Shown here: positions 45,912 to 55,286 of the stretch, in pieces
Numbering within the stretch: position 1 is the first letter of the stretch
Layout: the number at the start of each line of letters is the position of its first letter
Assembly: GCA_937919655.1 (NCBI GenBank)
Contig: CALFPJ010000020.1
Coordinates: 88,437-152,436, forward strand
DNA from: an uncultured Gemmatimonadales bacterium
GTDB taxonomy: Bacteria > Gemmatimonadota > Gemmatimonadetes > Longimicrobiales > Gaopeijiaceae
DNA length: 64,000 nucleotides
Direction of reading: 5' to 3'
Notes under the pieces: generated by a model
The model's input: only the letters and a program-made list of their open reading frames with translations
Database searches by the model: none
Told to the model about the DNA's origin: nothing
Made by a program: the position numbers and the translations under genes

Positions 45912-46257
45912 GCGTCAGAATCGCGGCCTGAGGCACCACCAAGTAACGGGTGCGCTCGAACGTGATTTCCACCGCTGCGCTGCGGAAGAAGATCGCGTAG
46001 TCACCGAGTCGCGCCTGCAAAGGCACGTACCTTGGTTCAGGAGAGTTCACCTTCCAAGGCTCCCCACCGAACTCGGTGGGCGCGGATACAGCATTGCCGG
46101 GTCCGGTCGCCACGACCGTACCACCCTGAACGGCCTGGTTGTCGACTGCGGTCGCCGGCAGGTACAGGCCGACCTTCGTGCGATCTTCACCCGCCTCGGC
46201 CTGAATCAATACGCGGTCACCGACGACGATCAGGCGCTTCTTGTTTTCCGACATCAT
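45865..46257 (-). CDS. GroES-like (Cpn10 fold) protein
   Basis: 130 residues, somewhat longer than GroES. The VVGDRVLIQAE and LYLPATAVDNQAVQGGTVVATGPG segments match the start and mobile-loop region of Cpn10, with YAIFFRSAAVEITF and a later YLVV strand replacing the usual KY-x-G-x-E-V and EEDILA ending. An insert (about 50-75) and divergent end suggest a paralogue rather than the housekeeping groES; no groEL is adjacent. Two ATGs (46257, 46254) can start it. Overlaps the methyltransferase gene. Confidence 0.75.
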   Translation of the reverse strand: MMSENKKRLIVVGDRVLIQAEAGEDRTKVGLYLPATAVDNQAVQGGTVVATGPGNAVSAPTEFGGEPWKVNSPEPRYVPLQARLGDYAIFFRSAAVEITFERTRYLVVPQAAILTLVREEDETDPSLLDF

Positions 46258-46387
46258 TTATCCGGGCTGCGCTTCATCAACAGCCGATTAGGGCTCCTGC
46301 CCGGCCCCGTTGGGCGACTCGCAGGTGGGCTGGAAAGTCGGGCCGAGGCCGTCATCAGCCAAGTGGCTGACGCAAATGCCCCCGGCG

Positions 46388-47311
46388 CTAGCTGATCAAC
46401 CGATGACGCCGGGAGCGGATCCTGATTTCTCGGGCTCGCGACGCGACCCCCTCTTCGGTCACCTCTAGGAGCCGATCTACGGAGAATGATTCCACCGCAA
46501 ACGACCCGAGCGCGGCACCCCTGGCCATGGCCTCTTCCATGCCCAACCGATCCGGCCAACTGCGGGCCAATGCACCCACGAGGCCACCTGCAAACGCATC
46601 GCCGGCTCCGGTCGGGTCTATCACGGCCCGCGGCCTGGCGATCGTAACCGCCACCGCACGATCGTGGCCGAACGCTGCAGCGCCCTCTTCGCCGCGCTTC
46701 ACCACCACCCAGGAGGTGCCGGCATCGAGCAAGGGTCCAATACCGGCCTCTTGGTCACCGTTGCCGAGGAGCGTCGCCTCTTCCTCGTTGAGCAGCACGA
46801 CATCCGCGCTGCGCGCGAGCATCTCGTAGGCCTCCCGCTCATCCCGAATCCAATGGGTCATGGTGTCGAGCACAACGAGATGAGGTGGCGCCCCAAAGCC
46901 GTAGAGTACCTCGAGTTGGAGCGCCGGATGGGTGCTCCCGAGGAACAGCGCCCGCGTGTCCAACAGTTCGGCTGCCACCGCGGGCCTCGCATCTAAGGCG
47001 ACCTCGCGGTTCGTGCGCAGGGTCTCGCGAGAGCCGTCGCGCTGGTAACGCACATGCCAGCGGAACGTCTCACCGGAGCGTCGAGCGATCCCTCGCGTCG
47101 AGATGCCCGCGTCCGCCAGTCGATCCAGATGCTCCTGCGGAAAGTCCTCGCCTACGGCGCCCACCAAAGTCACATCTCCGTAGAGACGCGCAGCCGCACC
47201 GAAATACGGCGCCGACCCGCCCAGAACATCCCGCGCCACATGGGCCCCATTCTCCACGGTGTCGAGAGATACCGTGCCAACACCAAGAATCGACGGCGGT
47301 GGCGTGGTCAC
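46388..47311 (-). CDS. PfkB-family sugar or nucleoside kinase
   Basis: 307 residues of ribokinase fold. N-terminal VGTVSLDTVE and GGSAPYFGAAARLYG substrate site, LLNEEEATLL, and the catalytic anion-hole motif DPTGAGDAFAGGLVGAL with its base Asp. Its ATG overlaps the NupC stop (ATGA), so a nucleoside brought in by NupC is the most likely substrate, though adenosine, ribose and other sugars remain possible. Confidence 0.87.
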   Translation of the reverse strand: MTTPPPSILGVGTVSLDTVENGAHVARDVLGGSAPYFGAAARLYGDVTLVGAVGEDFPQEHLDRLADAGISTRGIARRSGETFRWHVRYQRDGSRETLRTNREVALDARPAVAAELLDTRALFLGSTHPALQLEVLYGFGAPPHLVVLDTMTHWIRDEREAYEMLARSADVVLLNEEEATLLGNGDQEAGIGPLLDAGTSWVVVKRGEEGAAAFGHDRAVAVTIARPRAVIDPTGAGDAFAGGLVGALARSWPDRLGMEEAMARGAALGSFAVESFSVDRLLEVTEEGVASRAREIRIRSRRHRLIS

Positions 47312-48657
47312 ACCAACATTCCGGCAAACGCGGCTGTGAGTAAGGCAGCCAAGAGGGCCGCGAACATGGCCTTAACGCCAAGCCTCGCGAGGTCATGCCG
47401 CCTCTCCGGCGCGATCTCTCCAACCCCCGCCACGGTCATCGCAATCGAGCCGAAATTGGCAAACGAAGCCAATGCATAAATCGCGATCACGAGGGACCGC
47501 TCCTGCAGCTCGGCGCCCGCCGACAAAAGACCCTCAAGCTGAATGAAGGCCACGAACTCATTGACGACGAAGTCCACGCCGATCATCTGGCCGACCAGCC
47601 CAGCGTCTACCCAGGGAATGCCGAGCATCCAGGCGACAGGAGCCAAGAGCCAGCCGAGCATGAATTCGATGGTCAGGTCATCGAAGCCGACGAGACCACC
47701 CGCCCACCCAACGACGCCATTTGCCATCATGATCAGCCCGACAAATGCGATCAGCATCGCGGCCACCACGAGGGCGAGGCGCAGGCCTTCTGAGGCGCCA
47801 CGCGCAGCCGCATCAATCACGTTTACGTCCGGCCTCTTCACGTCGAACTCCAGGATGTCGAGCGTCTCAGGGACACCGGTCTCCGGGACGAGCAACTTCG
47901 CCATGACGAACGCCGCAGGGGCGGACATGATTGAGGCCGCAATAAGATGGCCCGCTGCCTCCGGCTGGAACGGGAGCATCATGCCCGCATACGCTGCAAG
48001 CACCCCACCGCTGATCGTCGCCATTCCGACGGTCATCACCATCATCAGCTCGGACTCGGTCATCTTCGCGATAAACGGCTTCACCACCAGCGGAGACTCC
48101 ATGAGTCCCACAAAAATATTGGAGGCCGCGCACAACGTTTCCGCTCCCGAAGTGCGCATCGTCCGCTGCATGACCCAAGCCGAGGAGCGGACCACAGCCT
48201 GCATGATGCCAAGGTGATAAAGCACCGTCATCAAACACGATACGAAAATGATGTTGGGGAAGATGCGGAATGCGAAAAACGCACCCGTCCTCGCGACGGT
48301 ACCCGAGGTCTCCGTGAAGACGCCGTTCGGGTCGACCGTGCCGACCGGCACGTTGTCCGACACGAGATTGCCGAATACGAAGCGACCGCCCTGTTCGGCA
48401 TACCCCAGCACCGCCCGTACGAGCGCATTCATCCCCTCAAAGAACGCAATCCCAAACGGGGTCTGTAGCACGAGCACCGCAAAAGCAATCTGCAATCCCA
48501 GTCCCCATCCTACGACCCGCCAGGAGACCTTCGAGCGATCGACCGAGAGCCGCCAAGCAATGCCAATCAGCAACACGACACCGACCGCCGCTCGGAGCCG
48601 ATCCGGAGCGGTCTCCGCGAACGAAAGATCTTGCACAAGTAGCGACGCGGTGATCAA
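47308..48657 (-). CDS. NupC-family concentrative nucleoside transporter
   Basis: 449 residues from a TTG at 48657 that overlaps the lipoprotein stop (TTGA); the longer open frame covers the upstream gene and is rejected. Family blocks: LQIAFAVLVLQTPFG, ASNIFVGLMESPLVVKPFI, the TVGMATISGGVLAAYAGM region and GVDFVVNEFVAFIQL, then SFANFGSIAMTVAGVGEIAPER. About 10 helices with two re-entrant segments expected. Sodium- or proton-coupled nucleoside uptake, coupled in translation to a PfkB kinase. Confidence 0.93.
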   Translation of the reverse strand: MITASLLVQDLSFAETAPDRLRAAVGVVLLIGIAWRLSVDRSKVSWRVVGWGLGLQIAFAVLVLQTPFGIAFFEGMNALVRAVLGYAEQGGRFVFGNLVSDNVPVGTVDPNGVFTETSGTVARTGAFFAFRIFPNIIFVSCLMTVLYHLGIMQAVVRSSAWVMQRTMRTSGAETLCAASNIFVGLMESPLVVKPFIAKMTESELMMVMTVGMATISGGVLAAYAGMMLPFQPEAAGHLIAASIMSAPAAFVMAKLLVPETGVPETLDILEFDVKRPDVNVIDAAARGASEGLRLALVVAAMLIAFVGLIMMANGVVGWAGGLVGFDDLTIEFMLGWLLAPVAWMLGIPWVDAGLVGQMIGVDFVVNEFVAFIQLEGLLSAGAELQERSLVIAIYALASFANFGSIAMTVAGVGEIAPERRHDLARLGVKAMFAALLAALLTAAFAGMLV

Positions 48658-49700
48658 CGAACCGTTGCACTCCCCGGAGCGGCAAGCTGATTGGCGCCCG
48701 AGCCCGAAAAGATCAGCGCGCGTAGTCGCGGTCCGTCGTCCTGCATTTGCATCACGGACATGTAGTACCCCTTTAGCTCCTGCCCTCCCGCGTTGAGCGT
48801 GTAAGCGCCAAGGCAAAAACCCAATCGCTCGCTGATATCGAAGTCGAGAATGCTGAGCGAGAGATCACCAACGGCGGGCAGAAGGCGCTCCAGTGAGTAG
48901 GCCGCGTTGGTCTTTCCGAGCGCCGGAACGTCAAAAGGCAAACGAATCACTACGCCATCGCCCATCATCTGAATCGCGGCTTGAGAGTCGTCGTTGTTCC
49001 AGGCCTGACGCCACTCCGAGAGGTAGGAATTCAAGTAGAAGTACGAACTCACGGCCCATTCTGCCCGCTCGTCCTGACCATTGAGGGCCCGACGCCCAAA
49101 CCGGGCTCGGATCGAGTCGGGGGACACGTGCGGCGGTTCGCCCGACAGCAATGACGGATCTGTGGCGACACCGGCTCCCTCGAAGCCCACGTACATCTTC
49201 GCGCGAATCTGCCAGTTGAAATGGTCGCGCATGGCGATCGTCACGTGGACGCCTCGGCTGTCGCGCCCTGGCACCGAGGAGTCAGCGTCGTAGCGACCAT
49301 AGATGAACGTCATTTCGCCCGAAGCAGTAAACTCGTCACGCCACGTACTCACGCTCGACATTTGGGGAAGCTGCCCGGAGACATAGTCCCGCACTGCTGC
49401 GCCACCTACGAGGAGTTGCCCGTCCGGCGTCACGAGTGTGGCCCGGGGCGAATACAACGTTGCGAGGACATCTCGGTCGTCCCTCTGCCACACCTCGTCG
49501 GTCCGCAGCATGAGGGAATCCATTCCAGCCAGGGCGTTTGCCCTGAACTCAGCCTTATAGGCGGCAAGCGCACGCCCGTCACCGCCGGGTATCGCGCCGG
49601 ACAATCCCGAGGTGCCCTCGCGCAGGTCGCCTGTATTACCCCCGGCGCATCCTCCGGCCAGGACCAATACCAGAAGCGACCAAACCGTAGGCCTCCTCAC
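48654..49700 (-). CDS. Lipoprotein with two NTF2/SnoaL-like domains
   Basis: 348 residues: lipobox LVLAGGCAGG (Cys near 18), then two cone-shaped domains of about 130 residues. The first begins with the helix DEVWQRDDRDVLATLYSPRATLVTPDGQ, and the second with YLSEWRQAWNNDDSQAAIQMM followed by a long strand region to ALIFSGS. This is a DUF4440-type pattern. ATG overlaps the SulP-type gene stop by 4 bp and its TGA overlaps the NupC TTG. Role unknown; perhaps ligand binding linked to transport. Confidence 0.72.
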   Translation of the reverse strand: MRRPTVWSLLVLVLAGGCAGGNTGDLREGTSGLSGAIPGGDGRALAAYKAEFRANALAGMDSLMLRTDEVWQRDDRDVLATLYSPRATLVTPDGQLLVGGAAVRDYVSGQLPQMSSVSTWRDEFTASGEMTFIYGRYDADSSVPGRDSRGVHVTIAMRDHFNWQIRAKMYVGFEGAGVATDPSLLSGEPPHVSPDSIRARFGRRALNGQDERAEWAVSSYFYLNSYLSEWRQAWNNDDSQAAIQMMGDGVVIRLPFDVPALGKTNAAYSLERLLPAVGDLSLSILDFDISERLGFCLGAYTLNAGGQELKGYYMSVMQMQDDGPRLRALIFSGSGANQLAAPGSATVR

Positions 49701-51924
49701 GAGTCCAACTCCAAGATCAGTGAGTTCGCACCGCGAAGTCGCGACCCTAGAATGGACCCAATCGCTGTTTGGATCTTTACTGCGATCGCCGGATGTCCTT
49801 CACTCAATTTGGTGAACGAATCAAAGCCAAGTTCGAGGACTTCGAGCCGGCCTGTCGCTCGCACGCCGGCCGCCCGTGGCAGACCGTCGAGCAGCGCCAT
49901 CTCGCCGAACACCGTGCCCTGGGAGAACGTAGCCAACCTCCGTCTCCGGACCGCTCCGGGAATCGGAATCGACACGTCGGCGTCGCCGCGACAGAGGAAG
50001 AACATCGAGCGACTCGTGTCACCCTCACGGAAGACAAAGTCGCCCGCGTCGAAGCGGCGCCGTTCAACAAATCCGGCAAGTATGGCGCACTGCTCAGGCG
50101 ACACACCCCACTCCGCGCCGAACTCCTCCAACGTCCATCCGTTCCGAGAGCCCTCGTCCACCCCAAGCTTCAGGAGGAGGCCCTCCTCGAAATACTCAAG
50201 CCCGGCGTCGGTGCTCTCGAACAGGCGCGCCTCCGGAACACCGTTAAGAATGAGGTCTTCAGCGATCTCAGAATTGATGGAGCCCGGCAACACATAGCCA
50301 AAAGCCAACGTAGTTCTCCTGGCTCTCAGTCGATTGAAGGTCTGTCCCAGCACCTTGAACCCTGTTGCATCTATGCCGCTCACACGCTTCATGTCGAGCA
50401 GTACGAATTCGGCACCCTTGTCGGCGAGGTCCTCGGCCCGGGTCGCCAAAGAATCGCAGGAACCGAAGAAGATCATGCCTTCCAGTTCGATCACAGCGAT
50501 TCGGTGTCCCTCCTTCGCCAAAAGTTCGCTGAGACGATTGTCACGGTTCTTCGCAGAGCGTACGGTCGCCCCGGTCCTCGCCCGACGGATCGGCGAGCGA
50601 CTCATCTGAGCGACAAAGACCACGACTGAGAGCACAACTCCAGCCCCGACTGCCCAGACCAAGTTCACGAAGACACCGACACCGACGACGAACGCCATCT
50701 GCGCCACCGCGAGGTAGTTGTCCTTCCGCTGTTCAGCCTCAGTGCGAAGCGCCTCTTTGATCTGCCCAAAACTCCAGCGGTCGAAGAGTCCACCAGCGAT
50801 GACCATGATCAGACCGGCGATCGCCGCCTTTGGGATCCACGCGAGCGGGCGAGAGAGGACCACCACCAGTACGAGGACCGCGACGGCGTTCACGACGCCT
50901 GAGGCCCGGGAACGCCCACCCGCATTGTGGTTCACGGCGGCCCGCGCAAGGATGCCCGAAGTGGTCAGCCCGCCAAAGAACGCCGCGACCGCACTCCCGA
51001 TTCCCTGCCCAACCAATTGGCTGTTCGCGTCGAATCGCTTGTCGGCGATGCCCTGATACGACACGAGCGTGACCAACGACGAAATCGAGTCGAGCACTGC
51101 CATTGCGAGCGCGCCCGAGATCACCGCAGCCAGCAACGGGAGGTTCGCGCTGTCGGTCAGAGCGGCAATCACGCTTGAGAAGTAGGCGGGAGTCGGGACC
51201 GCGGACGGCAGCGCCCCCAGAACATCGCCGAGCCGGACGTCGCCGCTTACAGCTGCGATCGAATGGTAGAGCCCCGTCCCTACGATAAGCGCGATGACGG
51301 GGACCCAAGACTTTGGAAGGAAGCGCCCGCCCCTACAGGCGATCCCTGCCGTCACTGCGGCCACCAGTGCGGTGGCCGGCTCGATCTGCCCCAGATCACG
51401 CGGAGCAAGTCCAAGCCGCCCTGCTTAGAGATGCCGAGGAATGGCGAAAGCTGAACATAAATAAGGAGGACAGCCGTGGTGTTCCGGATCCCAGCCACCA
51501 CGGGGTACGGCATGAACTTCACCAGAGCACCTACACGGAAGGCACCAAGCAATATCTGCACGCTGCCACTGATCAACACCGCACCGAACGCCAGCGACAG
51601 AATCAAGTTCGCCGACTCCGGATTCCCGAGATCGAAGCGTCCTGTCGCCAGCAGCTGGCTCAGCAGCGCAGCGAACGCCATCGACGTAGTCGCCTTCGGC
51701 CCCGAAATCATGCCCGGCGCCCCACCGAAAAGCGCCGCCATCAGGCCGGCGACGATAGAGCTGAGCATTCCGGCCAAGATCCCCTTGCCGACGTATGCCG
51801 GGCCCAGCGGCGCGAAAGCGATGACGCCGGCTGCAACGTTGCCGGTGATCGACACAATGGCCGAGGCGAAACCTCCGGAGAGGTCACCTGTGGAGATACG
51901 TTCGTGGGCCGGGTCGGGAGTCAT
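49697..51924 (-). pseudogene. SulP anion transporter with STAS and cNMP domains, frameshifted
   Basis: From ATG 51924 the first frame encodes the SulP N-terminal half (VGKGILAGMLSSIVAGLMAALFG, GPKATTSMAFAALL, LLGAFRVGALVKFMPYPVVAG) to DLLRVIWG. There a run of four C on the plus strand (51389-51392) causes a -1 shift; adding one base restores GQIEPATALVAAVTAG and the rest of the protein (about 742 residues in all). The second frame covers the remaining helices, a STAS domain (HRIAVIELEGMIFFGS, ATGFKVLGQTFNRL) and a C-terminal cyclic-nucleotide domain (REGDTSRSMFFLCRGDADV, FGEMALLDGLPRAAGV). May be a sequencing slip in a short homopolymer. Confidence 0.85.
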
Positions 51925-52009
51925 TGATGGCAGTCGAGAGGGTACATTGGCGCCGCAGAATAATGCATCGATACCAAAAGCATGGCGAGCAGCCCCTTCA
52001 AATCAGTAA

Positions 52010-53368
52010 GTGGCAGATCTCTCAATGGAGCAATCTTTGGCGTCTCCCTCCTCCACTGTGGACTTTCCGGTATGGCCCGGCCTGAACCCGGACTTCCACA
52101 CGGCCCTCCTTGAGGAAGGCAATTCGCCCGCCGGAAAGGCGCTTCGCAAAAAGGCCGAGGACCGCTTCATGTACGCGGAGGGAAAGCCATTCCTCCTCGG
52201 CCCGGCCCAAATGGTGAAACCGGAATTCGCCGACACACTAGTCCGAGTCACGCAGACTTACCACCGGGCGATCGAGACCATCGTGCGGGCATCCGTCTCG
52301 GACGAGGCCGTTCGAGCCGAATTGCCGACCCCTCCCGCGCTCGCGGCGGATCTCGCGAAAGATGTCGATCCAGCGAATAGTAGGGTCCACATCTGTCGAC
52401 TGGACCTCATGCTGGACCCCGCTGGCGGATTTTGGATTCTGGAAACAAACGCGAACTGTCCGGGAGGCTTCGTGTTCTCGGGCATGTGTAACCGGGCGTG
52501 GCGGGAATTCATGGAAGCCCGCGGGCACACGATGCCACCGCCGCTGCGCCACGAGGACAAGGGCTTCATGGCGGACTGGTTCCTCGAGTCCCTCGAACAA
52601 GACACCGGCGTTCGACCGGACTTCCTGGCCCTGCTCCGGGAAGATGGCGGCAACAGACTTGAGTTACGGGACTTTGCAAAGCATGTGCGGTGGAACGACA
52701 TCGAGTGCGTGGCGATGGACCCGCGAAAAGTCCAGTACAACGGAACCGGCTCACCCACCGCGGGCGGTCGAGTTCTGACCCATGTGTACCAAAAACTGGG
52801 AATGCAGCCGTTTCAACGGCTGCGGGGCGAGCTTGACCCTTTCGTCCATGCCGTTCGCGATCGAGCACTCGTCGTTCAAAATGGACAGCGAGGCCGCTGG
52901 GTCGGCGACGACAAGCTCTGCCTGGCCATCATGTTCGACCCCGGGTTCAAGCACCTGTTCGAAGCCTCCGACTGGGACATGCTGCAAAATTACGTGCCCT
53001 GGTCGCGCAACATGCGCAGATTGGACGCAATTGTCGTCGATGCCGTGCGCGGAGAGCGGGAGAGATACGTGCTCAAGCGTGGATTGGACACAAGAGGCAA
53101 CGGCGTGATCGTGGGGAGAGGGGTCACCGCCGAGCGTTGGGCCGAGGCCGTCGGTACCGCGATCGCGGAAGGATGGCTCGTCCAGGAATATCACGCCACG
53201 ACGTGGATCGAGCGTGACTTCGATGTCCCCGACATGCAAAGGCACGACATCGCCTTGGGGGCGATCAATGGCGAACTCACCACGGTGTTCATGATAAGTT
53301 CGGGTGAACTACGCGTGAACATGTCCCGCAGTGGCCGAATGCACCCCCTCTTCCTCGGGCGTAACTGA
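52010..53368 (+). CDS. ATP-grasp-like (glutathionylspermidine-synthase-type) ligase, substrate unknown
   Basis: 452 residues. Segments such as HICRLDLMLDPAGGFWILETNANCPGGF (acidic metal ligands then E-T-N-A-N) and the C-terminal-half RYVLKRGLDTRGNGVIVG with WLVQEYHATTWIERDF look like a circularly permuted ATP-grasp fold: nucleotide-binding Lys, a glycine loop and Glu/Asn metal ligands. GTG 52010 is the longest start; ATG 52025 is plausible. The next gene, a GT2, starts inside its 3' end. Together with the STELLO-like gene it forms a small cluster of unknown product. Confidence 0.6.
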   Translation: MADLSMEQSLASPSSTVDFPVWPGLNPDFHTALLEEGNSPAGKALRKKAEDRFMYAEGKPFLLGPAQMVKPEFADTLVRVTQTYHRAIETIVRASVSDEAVRAELPTPPALAADLAKDVDPANSRVHICRLDLMLDPAGGFWILETNANCPGGFVFSGMCNRAWREFMEARGHTMPPPLRHEDKGFMADWFLESLEQDTGVRPDFLALLREDGGNRLELRDFAKHVRWNDIECVAMDPRKVQYNGTGSPTAGGRVLTHVYQKLGMQPFQRLRGELDPFVHAVRDRALVVQNGQRGRWVGDDKLCLAIMFDPGFKHLFEASDWDMLQNYVPWSRNMRRLDAIVVDAVRGERERYVLKRGLDTRGNGVIVGRGVTAERWAEAVGTAIAEGWLVQEYHATTWIERDFDVPDMQRHDIALGAINGELTTVFMISSGELRVNMSRSGRMHPLFLGRN

Positions 53369-54233
53369 GGTCCCGCTCGCGGCGGCGATGTTCGCTCGCC
53401 TCGCTCGCGAAACGGGCGCTCGCCGTCGAGCTTTGAACCTCGTCGCTAAAGATGAAGCATTCGAGGTCCAACAGTTGGCAGCAAACTTCGAGTCTCTCAC
53501 AGCGGTCCTTCCCACGCTTGAAGAGACACATTCCCTGACGCACACCATTGAAGTGCTGATGGCAGATCTGCCCGGTGACCTCGTGCAGATTCTTGTGATC
53601 GTGTGCGACAGGACCACGGAAAAGGCGCTCGGGCACGCACAGGCCGCGGTCACGAAGTACCCTGACGTGGTGAGCATCCATTGGCAGGAGAAGCCCTTCT
53701 TTGGGGGCGCGATCCTGAAGGCCTTCGATGTGTCGACGGGCAGCCACACCCTTCTCATGGCGCCCGACCTGGAGACCAAACCGGAAGATGCCAAAGTCCT
53801 GGTCGCGGCCGCGAAGGAGCACCCAGCCGCGGTCATTACGGCGTCCCGTTGGGCCGGGGGCGGTTTCCACGGTTACAATCGCGCGAAACTGCTCGCGAAC
53901 TGGCTCTTCCAGAAGAGCTTTGCCCTGCTCTACGGCATGGGCCTCACGGATACGACGTTCGGGTATCGGATCCTTCCAACGTATCTCACGAAGACCATTC
54001 GCTGGGAAGAAGCTCGCCATCCGTTCGTGTTGGAAACCATCGTTAAGCCGCTGCGGCTCGGGATGCAGGTCGTTGAGGTTCCGACTTCATGGACCGCGCG
54101 AGTAGAGGGAGAATCGGTGAATCCGTTCATCCGAAACTTCGAATACTTTCGTCCGGGCTTGCGAACTCGCTTCATGAAAAAAGAGAATATTCTCAAGCCG
54201 GAATCCCCCACCCCGCCGACAGAGACCGCCTAG
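53331..54233 (+). CDS. Family 2 glycosyltransferase (DPM1-like)
   Basis: 300 residues. A leader of 60 residues precedes the GT-A core: VLPTLEETHSLTHTIEVLM (the P-T-x-N/E-E start), VQILVIVCDRTTEKAL, then APDLETKPEDAKVLV as the metal-binding acidic motif, SRWAGGGFHGYNRAK and TDTTFGYRILP followed by a conserved Glu helix. Lacks membrane helices. GTG start at 53331 overlaps the ATP-grasp gene by 38 bp; ATG 53388 is an alternative. The STELLO-like gene follows after 3 bp. Confidence 0.78.
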   Translation: MAECTPSSSGVTEVPLAAAMFARLARETGARRRALNLVAKDEAFEVQQLAANFESLTAVLPTLEETHSLTHTIEVLMADLPGDLVQILVIVCDRTTEKALGHAQAAVTKYPDVVSIHWQEKPFFGGAILKAFDVSTGSHTLLMAPDLETKPEDAKVLVAAAKEHPAAVITASRWAGGGFHGYNRAKLLANWLFQKSFALLYGMGLTDTTFGYRILPTYLTKTIRWEEARHPFVLETIVKPLRLGMQVVEVPTSWTARVEGESVNPFIRNFEYFRPGLRTRFMKKENILKPESPTPPTETA

Positions 54234-54236
54234 CTA

Positions 54237-55151
54237 ATGCCGAAAGTCATCGTCACCACGACCATCAACGCTCCGACCGAGGCGCTGCAGAAGTTTGCGG
54301 CCATGCCCGACTGGCAACTGGTCGTGATCGGAGACCAAAAGACCCCCCGCGATTTTCTCATCGAGGGCGCGATCTACGTGACTCCGGAAGACCAGGAAAA
54401 GTACGACCCGGTTCTGTCCGCTGCCCTGGGCTGGACCGTCGTCGAACGACGGAACTACGGCTTTCTGTGGGCCAAAGATTTGAACGCGGACATCGTCGCG
54501 GTCGTCGACGATGACAACGTGCCGCTCGAGAATTGGGGCAAGGAGATCTTCATGGGCCGCCCCGTCGAGGTCGACTACTACGAGACCGACAAGTTGGCGT
54601 TCGATCCCGTGGCGGTTACGGAACACAAGCACCTTTGGCACCGAGGCTACCCGCCTTAACTTCTGGCTGACCGCGACTTCGGCGCACCCAAGAGGAAGGT
54701 GGTGCCGCCGGACGTCCAGGCTGACTTCTGGAACGGCGATCCGGATATCGACGCCTTCTGTCGCATGCAGTTCATGCCCGACGTCACGTTCGACCCGACT
54801 AGCTTTCCGCTGGCCTCGAACAAGGTCGGTCCGTTCAACTCGCAGAACACGTTCGTCAGCCCGGACTGGCTCGGGGAGTATTTCTTGTTCCCACACGTCG
54901 GTCGATTCATTGATATCTCGACCGCGTACTACCTGCAGGCCCGCGGAGCAAAGCTCGTATACGGGCCGCCGACGGTGCGTCAGGACCGCAATGTCCACGA
55001 CCTGACTCGCGACCTCGCGGCCGAGTTCGTCGGGTATGAGCACACCCTCGCGCTGCTCAAGCGCCTAGAGACCAACCCCATGGCCATTTTCGATTTCATG
55101 CCCGAGCGGGCCGGAGAAGCGTATCGGGCCTACCGGAAACACTTCGAATAG
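54237..55151 (+). pseudogene. STELLO-like (DUF288-related) glycosyltransferase interrupted by in-frame TAA
   Basis: ATG 54237 opens VTTTINAPTEALQKFAAMPDWQLVVIGDQKTP, the STELLO N-terminal signature, with AVVDDDNVP as the D-D-D-N metal site. At codon 141 a TAA (54657-54659) follows HRGYPP; the same frame continues without a gap through LLADRDFGAPKRKVVPPDVQADFW, FVSPDWLGEYFLFPHVGRFIDIS and on to TAG at 55149-55151 (304 codons). Homologous order and lack of any frame change suggest one lost Gln or similar codon (CAA to TAA). Restart at 54699 (GTG) could only give a fragment. Confidence 0.78.
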
Positions 55152-55286
55152 GTGGCCCCTCACCGGTGTAACGCGCCGGTCTCGCCACAGTTTGCAAGGG
55201 ATGCGTGTCATCGCCCTGAGGGATAGAATGAGCCCCCCGATAGAATGAGCGTCAAGAGTCGAACTGCATTCCATGAGGCCCCCAAA

